Below are positions 1 to 5,129 of a stretch of 6,892 nt of DNA, piece after piece (position 1 is the first letter of the stretch; the number at the start of each line of letters is the position of its first letter). The notes beneath the pieces were generated by a model. The model was not told the DNA's origin. It did not search any database and saw only the letters and a program-made list of their open reading frames with translations. Origin of the DNA: Clostridiales bacterium (GTDB taxonomy: Bacteria; Bacillota; Clostridia; Oscillospirales; CAG-272); NCBI GenBank assembly GCA_018370615.1, contig JAGZAC010000086.1:1-6892 (forward strand). The letters are read 5' to 3'. The position numbers were made by a program, and so were the translations under genes.

Positions 1-89
1 TTGAGTATTGTAAAAAAGAACTCAATACAACTCGTTCTGATGTTTTGAGAAAAGGCGTCCAGCGTTTATATGAGGACCTCAAAAAATAA
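1..89 (+). CDS. C-terminal tail of a ribbon-helix-helix (CopG/Arc-like) DNA-binding protein, cut by the left edge
   Basis: The frame is open from base 3 to a TAA at 87-89 and gives 28 residues. They contain the stretch TTRSDVLRKGVQRLYEDL, preceded by a short charged helix (EYCKKEL). A threonine/serine-arginine-serine turn joining two helices, the second of the form RK/RR-G/A-hydrophobic, is typical of the helix-turn-helix half of ribbon-helix-helix repressors and antitoxins. The DNA-contacting beta strand would lie upstream, outside the window. Proteins of this fold bind operators as dimers, often near their own genes. With only 28 residues the family call is an inference. It could instead be the end of another small helical protein. 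Confidence 0.55.
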   Translation, partial: EYCKKELNTTRSDVLRKGVQRLYEDLKK

Positions 90-90
90 A

Positions 91-128
91 GGAAGCGGTG
101 CGCATCCCACGAAAGAGCCACCACTTCC
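91..128. other. Hairpin directly after the first stop codon; terminator-like only when read on the - strand
   Basis: Bases 91-100 pair with 119-128 over ten positions with one C-A mismatch, around an 18-base loop. On the + strand no T-run follows, so it is not a standard terminator for the upstream gene. Read on the - strand, the stem is followed immediately by a T-rich run (complement of 81-90), which is the intrinsic terminator arrangement. No - strand gene is visible to use it. It may simply protect the 3' end of the upstream mRNA. Confidence 0.3.
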
Positions 129-141
129 CACTCGCCAACAA

Positions 142-171
142 CTACAAAAGTAATTGTAGCGTAAATATTAT
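142..171 (+). promoter_or_regulatory. Possible operator-promoter for the small helical gene
   Basis: A perfect 6-bp inverted repeat, CTACAA-N6-TTGTAG (142-147 and 154-159), lies seven bases upstream of an AT-rich TATTAT (166-171) that could be a -10 box. The -35 position 17 bases upstream (143-148, TACAAA) matches the consensus poorly. This would suit a weak or activated promoter, with a dimeric regulator bound over the -35 region. The match is short and the promoter call is speculative. Confidence 0.25.
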
Positions 172-238
172 ACCATGCGCTATTCATTCTTTCAAGAGTT
201 GTTGGAAAACAATTATTTTACCTGAAAGGATGTATTTT

Positions 239-514
239 ATGAATTTCTCTGAAAATTGGGATACGTTTGTACAAACCCTAGCAGCACATGCAGTCGGTAT
301 CTACAGAAGCTCCAGCGAATACGCGTATTACCGGCATCGGCAAAAGGATATGGAGGAAATCCTGACGAATTCCCTTGTGGAGGATGAAAAGGAACTGGTG
401 GACCAGGTTCTCCTAGAATTGGAAGCCCGGACAGACCGAGAAATAGAAATGGTCTACCGTCAGGGTCTTCGAGACTGTTTTATGATATTAAAAGCGTTGG
501 GCGCACTTGTTTGA
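239..514 (+). CDS. Small helical protein of unknown function (91 aa, possibly DUF6809-like)
   Basis: The start at ATG 239 is chosen because a good Shine-Dalgarno sequence, GAAAGGA (223-229), lies nine bases upstream. The in-frame ATG at 230 touches that site and is too close to it. The 91-residue product is soluble and almost entirely helical, with no signal peptide or membrane segment. A middle acidic part (EEILTNSLVEDEKELVDQVL) is followed by a C-terminal amphipathic helix (YRQGLRDCFMILKALGAL). This layout recalls small clostridial proteins grouped as DUF6809, which end in a similar hydrophobic helix, but the match is from memory and weak. No catalytic motif is visible. It follows a ribbon-helix-helix gene by about 150 bases and has its own strong terminator, so it is probably a single-gene unit. 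Function unknown. Confidence 0.7.
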   Translation: MNFSENWDTFVQTLAAHAVGIYRSSSEYAYYRHRQKDMEEILTNSLVEDEKELVDQVLLELEARTDREIEMVYRQGLRDCFMILKALGALV

Positions 515-529
515 TAGAGAAGGAATGGA

Positions 530-569
530 AAGGGACGGATTTGTTTTCCGTCCTTTATATTTTTATTTA
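530..569 (+). terminator. Intrinsic terminator of the small helical gene
   Basis: GGACGGA (533-539) pairs perfectly with TCCGTCC (547-553). The stem extends outward by a G-T and two A-T pairs (530-532 with 554-556) around a seven-base T-rich loop. A T-rich tract runs to 569. It begins 15 bases after the stop codon and insulates the downstream sporulation genes from read-through. Confidence 0.9.
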
Positions 570-820
570 TTCGAATTTCAGACAAGAATGGACAAAAAAG
601 AAGGGGGACATATCGGTAAAGAAAGTCTTTTGGTACGCATGAGGGCAAAGTATGTTGGCAAATTTGTATTTTCGTGCAACAGACGCCGACAAAAAAGGTT
701 CTGTAGTTATTTTATACTGTATACAGGCATAACAAGCGGGGATGAAACATATATTGGAAGCAGCAAAGCTGTGCGGCTGAAAAACGGACGGGCTGCGCTG
801 CCCCAGGCAGGGAGGTGGAT
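570..820 (+). promoter_or_regulatory. spoIIGA: Non-coding region upstream of spoIIGA, likely to hold its promoter
   Basis: No credible gene fills this gap; the frame open across it has no usable ribosome binding site and no recognisable protein. The best -10 candidate is TATACT (713-718), next to the palindrome GTATAC (719-724), but no good -35 lies 17 bases upstream. In Bacillus subtilis the spoIIG promoter is sigma-A dependent and activated by phosphorylated Spo0A, so a poor -35 is not surprising. GACAA motifs at 581-585, 591-595 and 688-692 resemble reverse-oriented Spo0A boxes (consensus TGTCGAA) but match only partly. The precise promoter is not established. Confidence 0.35.
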
Positions 821-1672
821 GTGCTGGAAACCGTATTATATGCGGATGTGCTGTTTGCTATCAACTTCAGCATGGACTTTATATCTCTGTGGGCGTCGGC
901 GCTCTTGGGGTGCAAACCCAGACGAGCATTGCGCATGTCTGCCGCCGCAGCATTCGGCGGCGTATACGCGGTGGTCAGCATTGTTATGGGAATCCATGGA
1001 CCGTGGGAATACATATTGGCAGCTGGGGCAAGCTTTCTCATGTGCCTTTTGGCCTTTGGAAAGTGCGGCGGATTGCGGGGCTTGCTCAAGCAGAGCGCTT
1101 TAATCTGGGGATGCGGTGCACTGCTGGGAGGGCTGATGACGGCTGTTCTTTCCTTGGGAAGGGGTGGAACTGTATACGCTGGGACGGGCCACAGCAGCAT
1201 CTGGGTCGGTGCGGCGGCTACGGCGGCTATAGCTGTATATATTACCGTGCGGCTCATCACAGCAAAAAAGGGCGCTGGTCCCCTCTCCCTCTGTATTGAA
1301 TATGCCGGCAATAAGGTCCGGTTGGAGGCGCTGTGTGACAGCGGCAATCTGCTGCGGGACCCTATTTCAGGGGATCCGGTGATATTGCTCTCCGCTGTGC
1401 TCGGGAAAAAACTTGTAGGAAGCGAAAATACACGTGCGCTTCTTGCCTGTGATGGAGAAAAGCTTTCAGAGAGCGGCATCCGGTTCCGGATTGTGCCGGC
1501 TAAAAACAGCACCGGCGGGTCCCTTTGTGCGGCATTCCGGCCGGACAAGGTAACAGTGGGAACGGGACGGCGGGCACATGCGGTGCAGTGCCTTGTAGCA
1601 TTCTCCGACTGTACGGCCGTGTATTTCGGAGGATTTCCAGCTACGGCCCCGGCGTCCATTGCTTCCAATTAA
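821..1672 (+). CDS. spoIIGA: Sporulation sigma-E factor processing peptidase SpoIIGA
   Basis: This is the membrane-embedded aspartic protease that removes the N-terminal pro-sequence of pro-SigE at the sporulation septum, after a signal from the forespore protein SpoIIR. The 283-residue product (B. subtilis has 309) shows five hydrophobic segments at about 4-29, 37-57, 62-79, 88-112 and 125-145, then a soluble protease domain. The catalytic motif DSG is at residues 173-175 in CDSGNLLRDPISGDPVILL, aligning with the DSGN of the B. subtilis protein around its catalytic Asp. FRPDKVTV near 239-246 matches the conserved KPDHVTI block. I chose GTG 821 because GGAGG at 811-815 is five bases upstream; the in-frame GTG at 815 overlaps that site. 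The end is slightly short but keeps a family-like APASI tail, so the gene looks intact. sigE, its substrate, follows 37 bases later, almost certainly co-transcribed. Confidence 0.93.
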   Translation: MLETVLYADVLFAINFSMDFISLWASALLGCKPRRALRMSAAAAFGGVYAVVSIVMGIHGPWEYILAAGASFLMCLLAFGKCGGLRGLLKQSALIWGCGALLGGLMTAVLSLGRGGTVYAGTGHSSIWVGAAATAAIAVYITVRLITAKKGAGPLSLCIEYAGNKVRLEALCDSGNLLRDPISGDPVILLSAVLGKKLVGSENTRALLACDGEKLSESGIRFRIVPAKNSTGGSLCAAFRPDKVTVGTGRRAHAVQCLVAFSDCTAVYFGGFPATAPASIASN

Positions 1673-1709
1673 AAGAACATACTCCGGAGAAAGGAATAGG
1701 TACATAGAA

Positions 1710-2438
1710 ATGCATATTGGAAAAACAGTGAAAAGCGTTTGGATGCAGCTGAAACGGATTGCTGCATATCTAGCGGCGGAGCGTCCGGAAGGAAATGAGT
1801 TCTATATCAACGGGCCGGAAACCCTGCCTGCACCTCTTTCTCCGGAGGAAGAGGCGCAGGTGATTGCGCAGATGATGGAAGACAGAAGCATGTGCAAGGT
1901 GCTCATCGAACACAATCTGCGGCTGGTGGTATATATCGCCAGAAAATTTGAAAATACGGGAACGGGAATTGAGGACCTAATTTCCATCGGCACCATCGGA
2001 CTAATCAAGGCCATCAACACCTACAAGCCCGACAAAAACATTAAGCTTGCCACCTATGCTTCCCGGTGTATTGAAAATGAAATTCTAATGTATATTCGAA
2101 AAAATTCCGGACATCGAGGGGACATTTCCATTGATGAACCGCTGAACACAGACTGGGACGGGAATGAGCTGCTGCTGTCCGACCTTCTTGGGAGCGATGC
2201 CGACAGCATCAGCCGCAACCTGGAAAAGGATGAGGACGAGCGGATTCTGCACGCGGCGGTGGCAGGGCTGGATCAGCGGGAGCGACTGATTATCAAGCTG
2301 CGCTATGGGCTTGGCGGCGGCAGAGAGCGCACGCAAAAAGAAGTGGCGGACATGCTGGGCATATCCCAATCTTACATATCCCGGCTGGAAAAGAAAATCA
2401 TATCCCGCCTGCGGGAGGAAATCGGCACACGGATTTGA
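1710..2438 (+). CDS. sigE: RNA polymerase sporulation sigma factor SigE (pro-sigma-E)
   Basis: The 242-residue protein (239 in B. subtilis) is the early mother-cell sigma factor. Residues 1-30 form a basic, amphipathic pro-sequence that keeps it inactive at the membrane; by homology SpoIIGA cuts near residue 30, just before FYINGPETLP. Region 2 is nearly identical to the family: LRLVVYIARKFENTG (70-84), EDLISIGTIGLIKA (88-101) and LATYASRCIENEILMY (113-128). DEPLNTDWDGNELLLSD follows at 142-158. The region 4 helix-turn-helix TQKEVADMLGISQSYISRLE (208-227) binds the -35 element. I chose ATG 1710 because it gives the expected pro-sequence length. Its ribosome site is weak (AAGGA at 1691-1695, AGG at 1698-1700), fitting dependence on spoIIGA translation. 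An upstream TTG (1659) would overlap spoIIGA and add 17 residues. No sigG follows, and no clear terminator is seen before the rpmE promoter. Confidence 0.96.
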   Translation: MHIGKTVKSVWMQLKRIAAYLAAERPEGNEFYINGPETLPAPLSPEEEAQVIAQMMEDRSMCKVLIEHNLRLVVYIARKFENTGTGIEDLISIGTIGLIKAINTYKPDKNIKLATYASRCIENEILMYIRKNSGHRGDISIDEPLNTDWDGNELLLSDLLGSDADSISRNLEKDEDERILHAAVAGLDQRERLIIKLRYGLGGGRERTQKEVADMLGISQSYISRLEKKIISRLREEIGTRI

Positions 2439-2466
2439 AGATGCTGTGTTTTTTTGCAGAAAAGTC

Positions 2467-2495
2467 TTGACATGGACGTGCTCCGGTGGTATAAT
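2467..2495 (+). promoter_or_regulatory. rpmE: Consensus sigma-A promoter for rpmE
   Basis: TTGACA (2467-2472) and TATAAT (2490-2495) are both perfect consensus hexamers with the optimal 17-base spacer. An AT-rich stretch just upstream (T-run 2449-2455 and AAAA at 2460-2463) could act as an UP element. Transcription should begin near 2502. This is the best promoter in the window and fits a highly expressed ribosomal protein gene. Confidence 0.92.
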
Positions 2496-2501
2496 TAAAG
2501 C

Positions 2502-2584
2502 TACTGTGAAAAGCCGGAAGCGCTCCGATGTCCAGACGACATAAGACTGTCTTCCGTAATTTGAGAGAAAGGCATGTACGCGAA
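2502..2584 (+). promoter_or_regulatory. Structured 5' leader of rpmE, candidate L31 autoregulatory leader
   Basis: The predicted transcript has about 83 untranslated bases. CGGAAG (2515-2520) pairs with CTTCCG (2551-2556). Inside this stem ATGTC (2528-2532) pairs with GACAT (2538-2542) around the loop CAGAC. A competing fold pairs CGGA (2515-2518) with TCCG (2524-2527). L31 mRNA leaders are known regulatory elements in several bacterial groups, including Firmicutes, so autoregulation by L31 is reasonable. I have not matched this leader to a known consensus. Confidence 0.4.
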
Positions 2585-2800
2585 ATGAAAGCAGGAATTC
2601 ATCCCGAATACAAAGAAGTGACGATCCGCTGCGCATGTGGCGCTACGGCCGTTACGCGCTCCACCAAGAGCGATGCAAACGGTGAGATCCGTGTTGAAAT
2701 TTGCTCCAAATGCCATCCCTTCTTTACCGGAAAGCAGAAGTTTGTAGATTCCGGCGGACGGGTTGACAAGTTCAAGCGTCGTCTTGAGGCAAGCAAATAA
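2585..2800 (+). CDS. rpmE: 50S ribosomal protein L31 (zinc-binding, type A)
   Basis: The 71-residue protein is a component of the large ribosomal subunit, near the central protuberance where it helps bridge to the 30S. It starts MKAGIHPEYKEV, the classic L31 N-terminus, and carries the conserved block ICSKCHPFFTGKQKF. Cysteines 16, 18, 40 and 43 form the zinc site, so this is the zinc-containing (C+) form rather than the zinc-free paralogue induced on zinc starvation. ATG 2585 is chosen by this N-terminus; the same frame is open further upstream but that part lies in the leader. The Shine-Dalgarno GAAAGG (2567-2572) is 12 bases away, slightly long, which may reflect leader control of initiation. 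It has its own consensus promoter and terminator. Confidence 0.97.
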   Translation: MKAGIHPEYKEVTIRCACGATAVTRSTKSDANGEIRVEICSKCHPFFTGKQKFVDSGGRVDKFKRRLEASK

Positions 2801-2815
2801 ACAGTATCACCGATT

Positions 2816-2851
2816 CCGGACGGGGCGGAGTGTCGCCTTGTCCGGTTTTTT
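2816..2851 (+). terminator. Intrinsic terminator after rpmE, immediately before hflX
   Basis: CCGGAC (2816-2821) pairs with GTCCGG (2840-2845). The stem continues through two G-T pairs and GGCG with CGCC, twelve pairs in all, around the six-base loop GAGTGT. Six Ts (2846-2851) follow. It ends only 16 bases before the hflX ribosome binding site, so it probably also works as a gate on read-through into hflX. Confidence 0.93.
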
Positions 2852-2880
2852 CGTTATTTATATTTTTAGGAAGGTTGCCT

Positions 2881-4188
2881 ATGGAAGAGAAAACACAGGA
2901 AATGCTAGAAAACGAGCCAGCACGTAAGGCGATCCTTGTATCCATTTATCCCCAGGGTGGAGAAGCGGAGTGTCTTGCTTCTCTGGCAGAACTTGCTCGG
3001 CTTTTGGATACGGCAGGGGGACAGATGGCAGGAATGATTACACAGATGCGTCCGGCGGCGGACAGCCGATTTGGGATTGGTAGCGGAAAAATTCAGGAGT
3101 TGTCCGACACCTGCAAAAATACTGGTGCACAGCTTGTGGTATTTGACTTTGAATTGACGCCTTCTCAAATTCGTGCCATTGAGGATGAGATGGAAACGGA
3201 GGTTTCTGTCATAGACCGGAGCATTTTGATTTTGGATATTTTTGCATCCCGTGCCAGCAGCGCCGAGGGACGGCTGCAAGTAGAGCTGGCGCAGCTGAAA
3301 TACACTGCCCCTAGACTCATGGGGAAGGGAAAGGAGTTGTCTCGTCTGGGTGGTGGTATCGGCACCAGGGGGCCTGGTGAGTCCAAGCTGGAAATTGACA
3401 GGCGGCGGCTGCGGACCCGCGTGCTTCATTTAGAGGAAGAATTGCGGAGGGTGGAGAAAAACCGAAACACTATCCGCAGTGCCAGGGAGCGTTCCGGTAT
3501 ATGTAAATGTGCCATTGTTGGGTATACCAATGCGGGGAAATCTACCCTGATGAATGCGCTCACCGATGCTGGGATTTTTGCAGAGGACAAGCTGTTTGCT
3601 ACATTGGATCCTACTACCCGGCAGTATGTCCTTCCGGGCGGCACGAAGATTTTACTGACAGATACGGTAGGATTTATCCGCAATCTCCCTCACCATTTGA
3701 TTCAGGCTTTCAAAAGTACCTTGGAGGAGGCTGTCTGGGCAGACCTTTTGATGGTAGTATGTGACGCTTCGGATGAGGATTTTGCAAGGCAGCTTTCTGT
3801 CACAGAAAAGCTATTGGAGGAGCTGGGAGCGGCAGGAAAGCCTATTTTGTTCGTATTCAACAAGTGTGATCGAATTGACGACGATGACCGAATCACGGAA
3901 ATGCAGCAGATTGCAAAGGATGCCGGCGGGGAGTTTGTATTTGTATCTGCCCGAACCGGAGAGGGATTGGATGCACTGTCTCAGAAATTGGAGCAGCTGG
4001 CCGGTCAGGGCAAAAAAGAAATGCATTTGCTGCTGCCGGCGGATGCGGGGGACAAACTCAGTGAATTATACGGTGCAGGAGAAAATGTACAGGTGGAATA
4101 CCGGGAAAATGGGATTTTTGTCACCTTGCTGGGAGACGAAAAGCTCCGGGGACGTTTTGCGGCATACCGCGTAGATACTGAGGTGTGA
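2881..4188 (+). CDS. hflX: Ribosome-associated GTPase HflX
   Basis: HflX is a cytoplasmic GTPase that binds the 50S subunit, splits stalled or heat-damaged 70S ribosomes, and is linked to hibernation and stress recovery. The 435 residues fit the family. The N-terminal HflX domain contains GSGKIQEL (67-74), followed by the linker with AEGRLQVELAQLKY (128-141) and the hallmark GGGIGTRGPGESKLE (157-171). The G domain shows G1 GYTNAGKST (214-222), G2 DPTTR (243-247), G3 DTVGF (261-265), G4 NKCD (327-330) and G5 SARTG (356-360), all intact. The GTG-initiated upstream extension is rejected because AGGAAGG (2868-2874) sits six bases before ATG 2881. No separate promoter fits between the rpmE terminator and this site. 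The YigZ-family gene begins one base after its stop, so the two are translationally coupled. Confidence 0.96.
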   Translation: MEEKTQEMLENEPARKAILVSIYPQGGEAECLASLAELARLLDTAGGQMAGMITQMRPAADSRFGIGSGKIQELSDTCKNTGAQLVVFDFELTPSQIRAIEDEMETEVSVIDRSILILDIFASRASSAEGRLQVELAQLKYTAPRLMGKGKELSRLGGGIGTRGPGESKLEIDRRRLRTRVLHLEEELRRVEKNRNTIRSARERSGICKCAIVGYTNAGKSTLMNALTDAGIFAEDKLFATLDPTTRQYVLPGGTKILLTDTVGFIRNLPHHLIQAFKSTLEEAVWADLLMVVCDASDEDFARQLSVTEKLLEELGAAGKPILFVFNKCDRIDDDDRITEMQQIAKDAGGEFVFVSARTGEGLDALSQKLEQLAGQGKKEMHLLLPADAGDKLSELYGAGENVQVEYRENGIFVTLLGDEKLRGRFAAYRVDTEV

Positions 4189-4189
4189 T

Positions 4190-4834
4190 ATGGAAGAAGG
4201 GAAAAAGCGTATTACATTGGCCGGCCCAGCCCAGGCGGAGCTGGAGGAAAAACGGTCCCGTTTTATTGGGTATGCCGCACCGGTACAAAGCGAAAAAGAG
4301 GCCCAGGAGATTGTTGCGGCGCGTCGGGCGCTGCATAGAGACGCGACCCACAATGTCTGGGCATACTATATTGACGGTGGTGTCTGCGCCCGCTATTCTG
4401 ACGATGGTGAGCCCCAGGGGACTGCGGGAATTCCGGTGCTGAATGTGCTGAAAATGTCCGGTGCGACAGATTTGTGTGTGGTGGTCACCCGATATTTCGG
4501 CGGAACGCTGCTGGGCGCGGGAGGCCTGGTGCGCGCTTACTCTGCCGCGGCAAAGCAGGCGCTGGATGCTGCAGGATTTGCATCGATGGAAGTATATGCT
4601 GTTATGGAAATCCATTGCGGATACAGTGAGTATCAGAAGCTGACGGTGCAGCTTTCCGCTCTTGGTGCGGTGCAGGACAGTGCCGTGTTTGGCAGCGATG
4701 TGGAGGTCATTGTGGCCATTGAAGAAGGAAGGGCATCTCTTGTATCGGAATTGGTGCAGGAGATAAGTGCCGGACGAGGAACGGTAACTCAGCTTCGATT
4801 GGAAGAACGTATGTCCCGGAGTGCATGTGTATAA
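4190..4834 (+). CDS. YigZ/IMPACT family protein (UPF0029)
   Basis: The 214-residue protein has the usual size and two-domain form of bacterial YigZ and YvyE. The N-terminal UPF0029 (Impact) domain covers about 18-125, with RDATHNVWAY (50-59), ARYSDDGEPQGTAGIPVLNV (67-86) and the signature TRYFGGTLLGAGGLVRAY (100-117). A ferredoxin-like DUF1949 domain spans about 142-198. Eukaryotic IMPACT modulates the ribosome-associated GCN1-GCN2 stress pathway; the bacterial function is not well defined, and some databases transfer protease or peptidase-like names without solid support. ATG 4190 is one base after the hflX stop, with GAGGTG (4180-4185) inside the end of hflX as ribosome binding site, showing tight coupling. 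The neighbourhood (L31, HflX) is consistent with a ribosome-linked role, which is an inference. No good terminator follows directly. Confidence 0.93.
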   Translation: MEEGKKRITLAGPAQAELEEKRSRFIGYAAPVQSEKEAQEIVAARRALHRDATHNVWAYYIDGGVCARYSDDGEPQGTAGIPVLNVLKMSGATDLCVVVTRYFGGTLLGAGGLVRAYSAAAKQALDAAGFASMEVYAVMEIHCGYSEYQKLTVQLSALGAVQDSAVFGSDVEVIVAIEEGRASLVSELVQEISAGRGTVTQLRLEERMSRSACV

Positions 4835-5129
4835 TATTCGTAATTATATTGTAAATATTCTGTTTCAAGCCGGTCGAAAAAAGTAAAAAAGCAATTTTGT
4901 GCGTATATTATGTGTGAATTTAGGATGTAAACGCGGAATAGCCGAAAGTTCTAAAAGCTATATGGGGAGCTGCGCAACAACCCTTCCGTCACGACTGCGC
5001 CGTGCCACCTCCCCTTACACAGGGGAGGCTTGGGTTTGTGTAGTCCCCTTGCACAGGGGAGACTTGCGGTTGGTATGCCTTCTATTACGCGTCGAAAATT
5101 TGTGTTTTCTGTAGGGTCAGGAGCAGTAT
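4835..5129. other. Gene-free spacer between the YigZ-family gene and dgt
   Basis: The first 135 bases are AT-rich, with A-runs at 4876-4882 and 4885-4890 and a TATATTAT at 4904-4911 that lacks a matching -35. The second half is GC-rich and palindromic (separate entry). The open frame from GTG 4899 runs through the palindromes, has no family resemblance and is not taken as a gene. The dgt promoter is probably in the AT-rich part but cannot be pinned down. AGGAG (5119-5123) six bases before ATG 5130 is the dgt ribosome binding site. Confidence 0.6.
4981..5066. repeat. Tandem palindromic intergenic repeat (REP/MITE-like)
   Basis: Two near-identical 23-base units (5010-5032 and 5044-5066) differ at only two positions and are offset by 34 bases. 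The first folds as CCTCCCCT (5008-5015), loop TACAC, AGGGGAGG (5021-5028), a perfect 8-bp stem. The second folds as TCCCCT, loop TGCAC, AGGGGA (5044-5060). Ahead of them a shorter imperfect hairpin, CACG with CGTG (4990-5004), follows CCCTTCCGT. No T-run follows the stems, so they are not standard terminators. Similar sequences recur between genes in genomes of gut Clostridia as far as I recall; the copy number here cannot be judged from one window. Confidence 0.75.

Noticed and set aside
98..238. N-terminal extension of the small helical protein from base 98
   Set aside because: The start codon is non-ATG without a ribosome site, and the frame passes through the inverted repeats. The ATG at 239 has a well-placed GAAAGGA.
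507..1103. Open + strand frame of 198 codons running into spoIIGA
   Set aside because: It starts inside the previous gene's end, crosses a strong terminator, has no ribosome binding site and overlaps spoIIGA out of frame.
712..1668. Long open frame (318 codons) on the - strand opposite spoIIGA
   Set aside because: Its product is rich in Pro, Ala and Ser with no recognisable family. It is the antisense shadow of a clear spoIIGA gene that has a catalytic motif and membrane segments.
1602..1672. Frameshift at the end of spoIIGA
   Set aside because: The C-terminus differs from Bacillus, but no alternative frame restores a better match, and the APASI tail fits the usual short ending.
2427..2455. 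Possible terminator after sigE
   Set aside because: There is a T-run (2449-2455), but the only stem before it is four base pairs (ACAC with GTGT) around a 15-base loop, too weak. The T-run is better explained as AT-rich sequence upstream of the rpmE promoter.
2763..2791. TTGACA at 2763-2768 as a promoter for hflX
   Set aside because: No -10 hexamer lies 15-19 bases downstream, and the bases encode conserved L31 residues (Val-Asp-Lys).
4990..5060. CRISPR-like array from the two repeated units
   Set aside because: There are only two units 34 bases apart with an 11-base gap. The units are palindromic hairpins and no cas genes are near.
4899..5114. Small 71-codon gene before dgt
   Set aside because: It runs through the palindromic repeats, starts at GTG without a ribosome binding site and has no family-like features.
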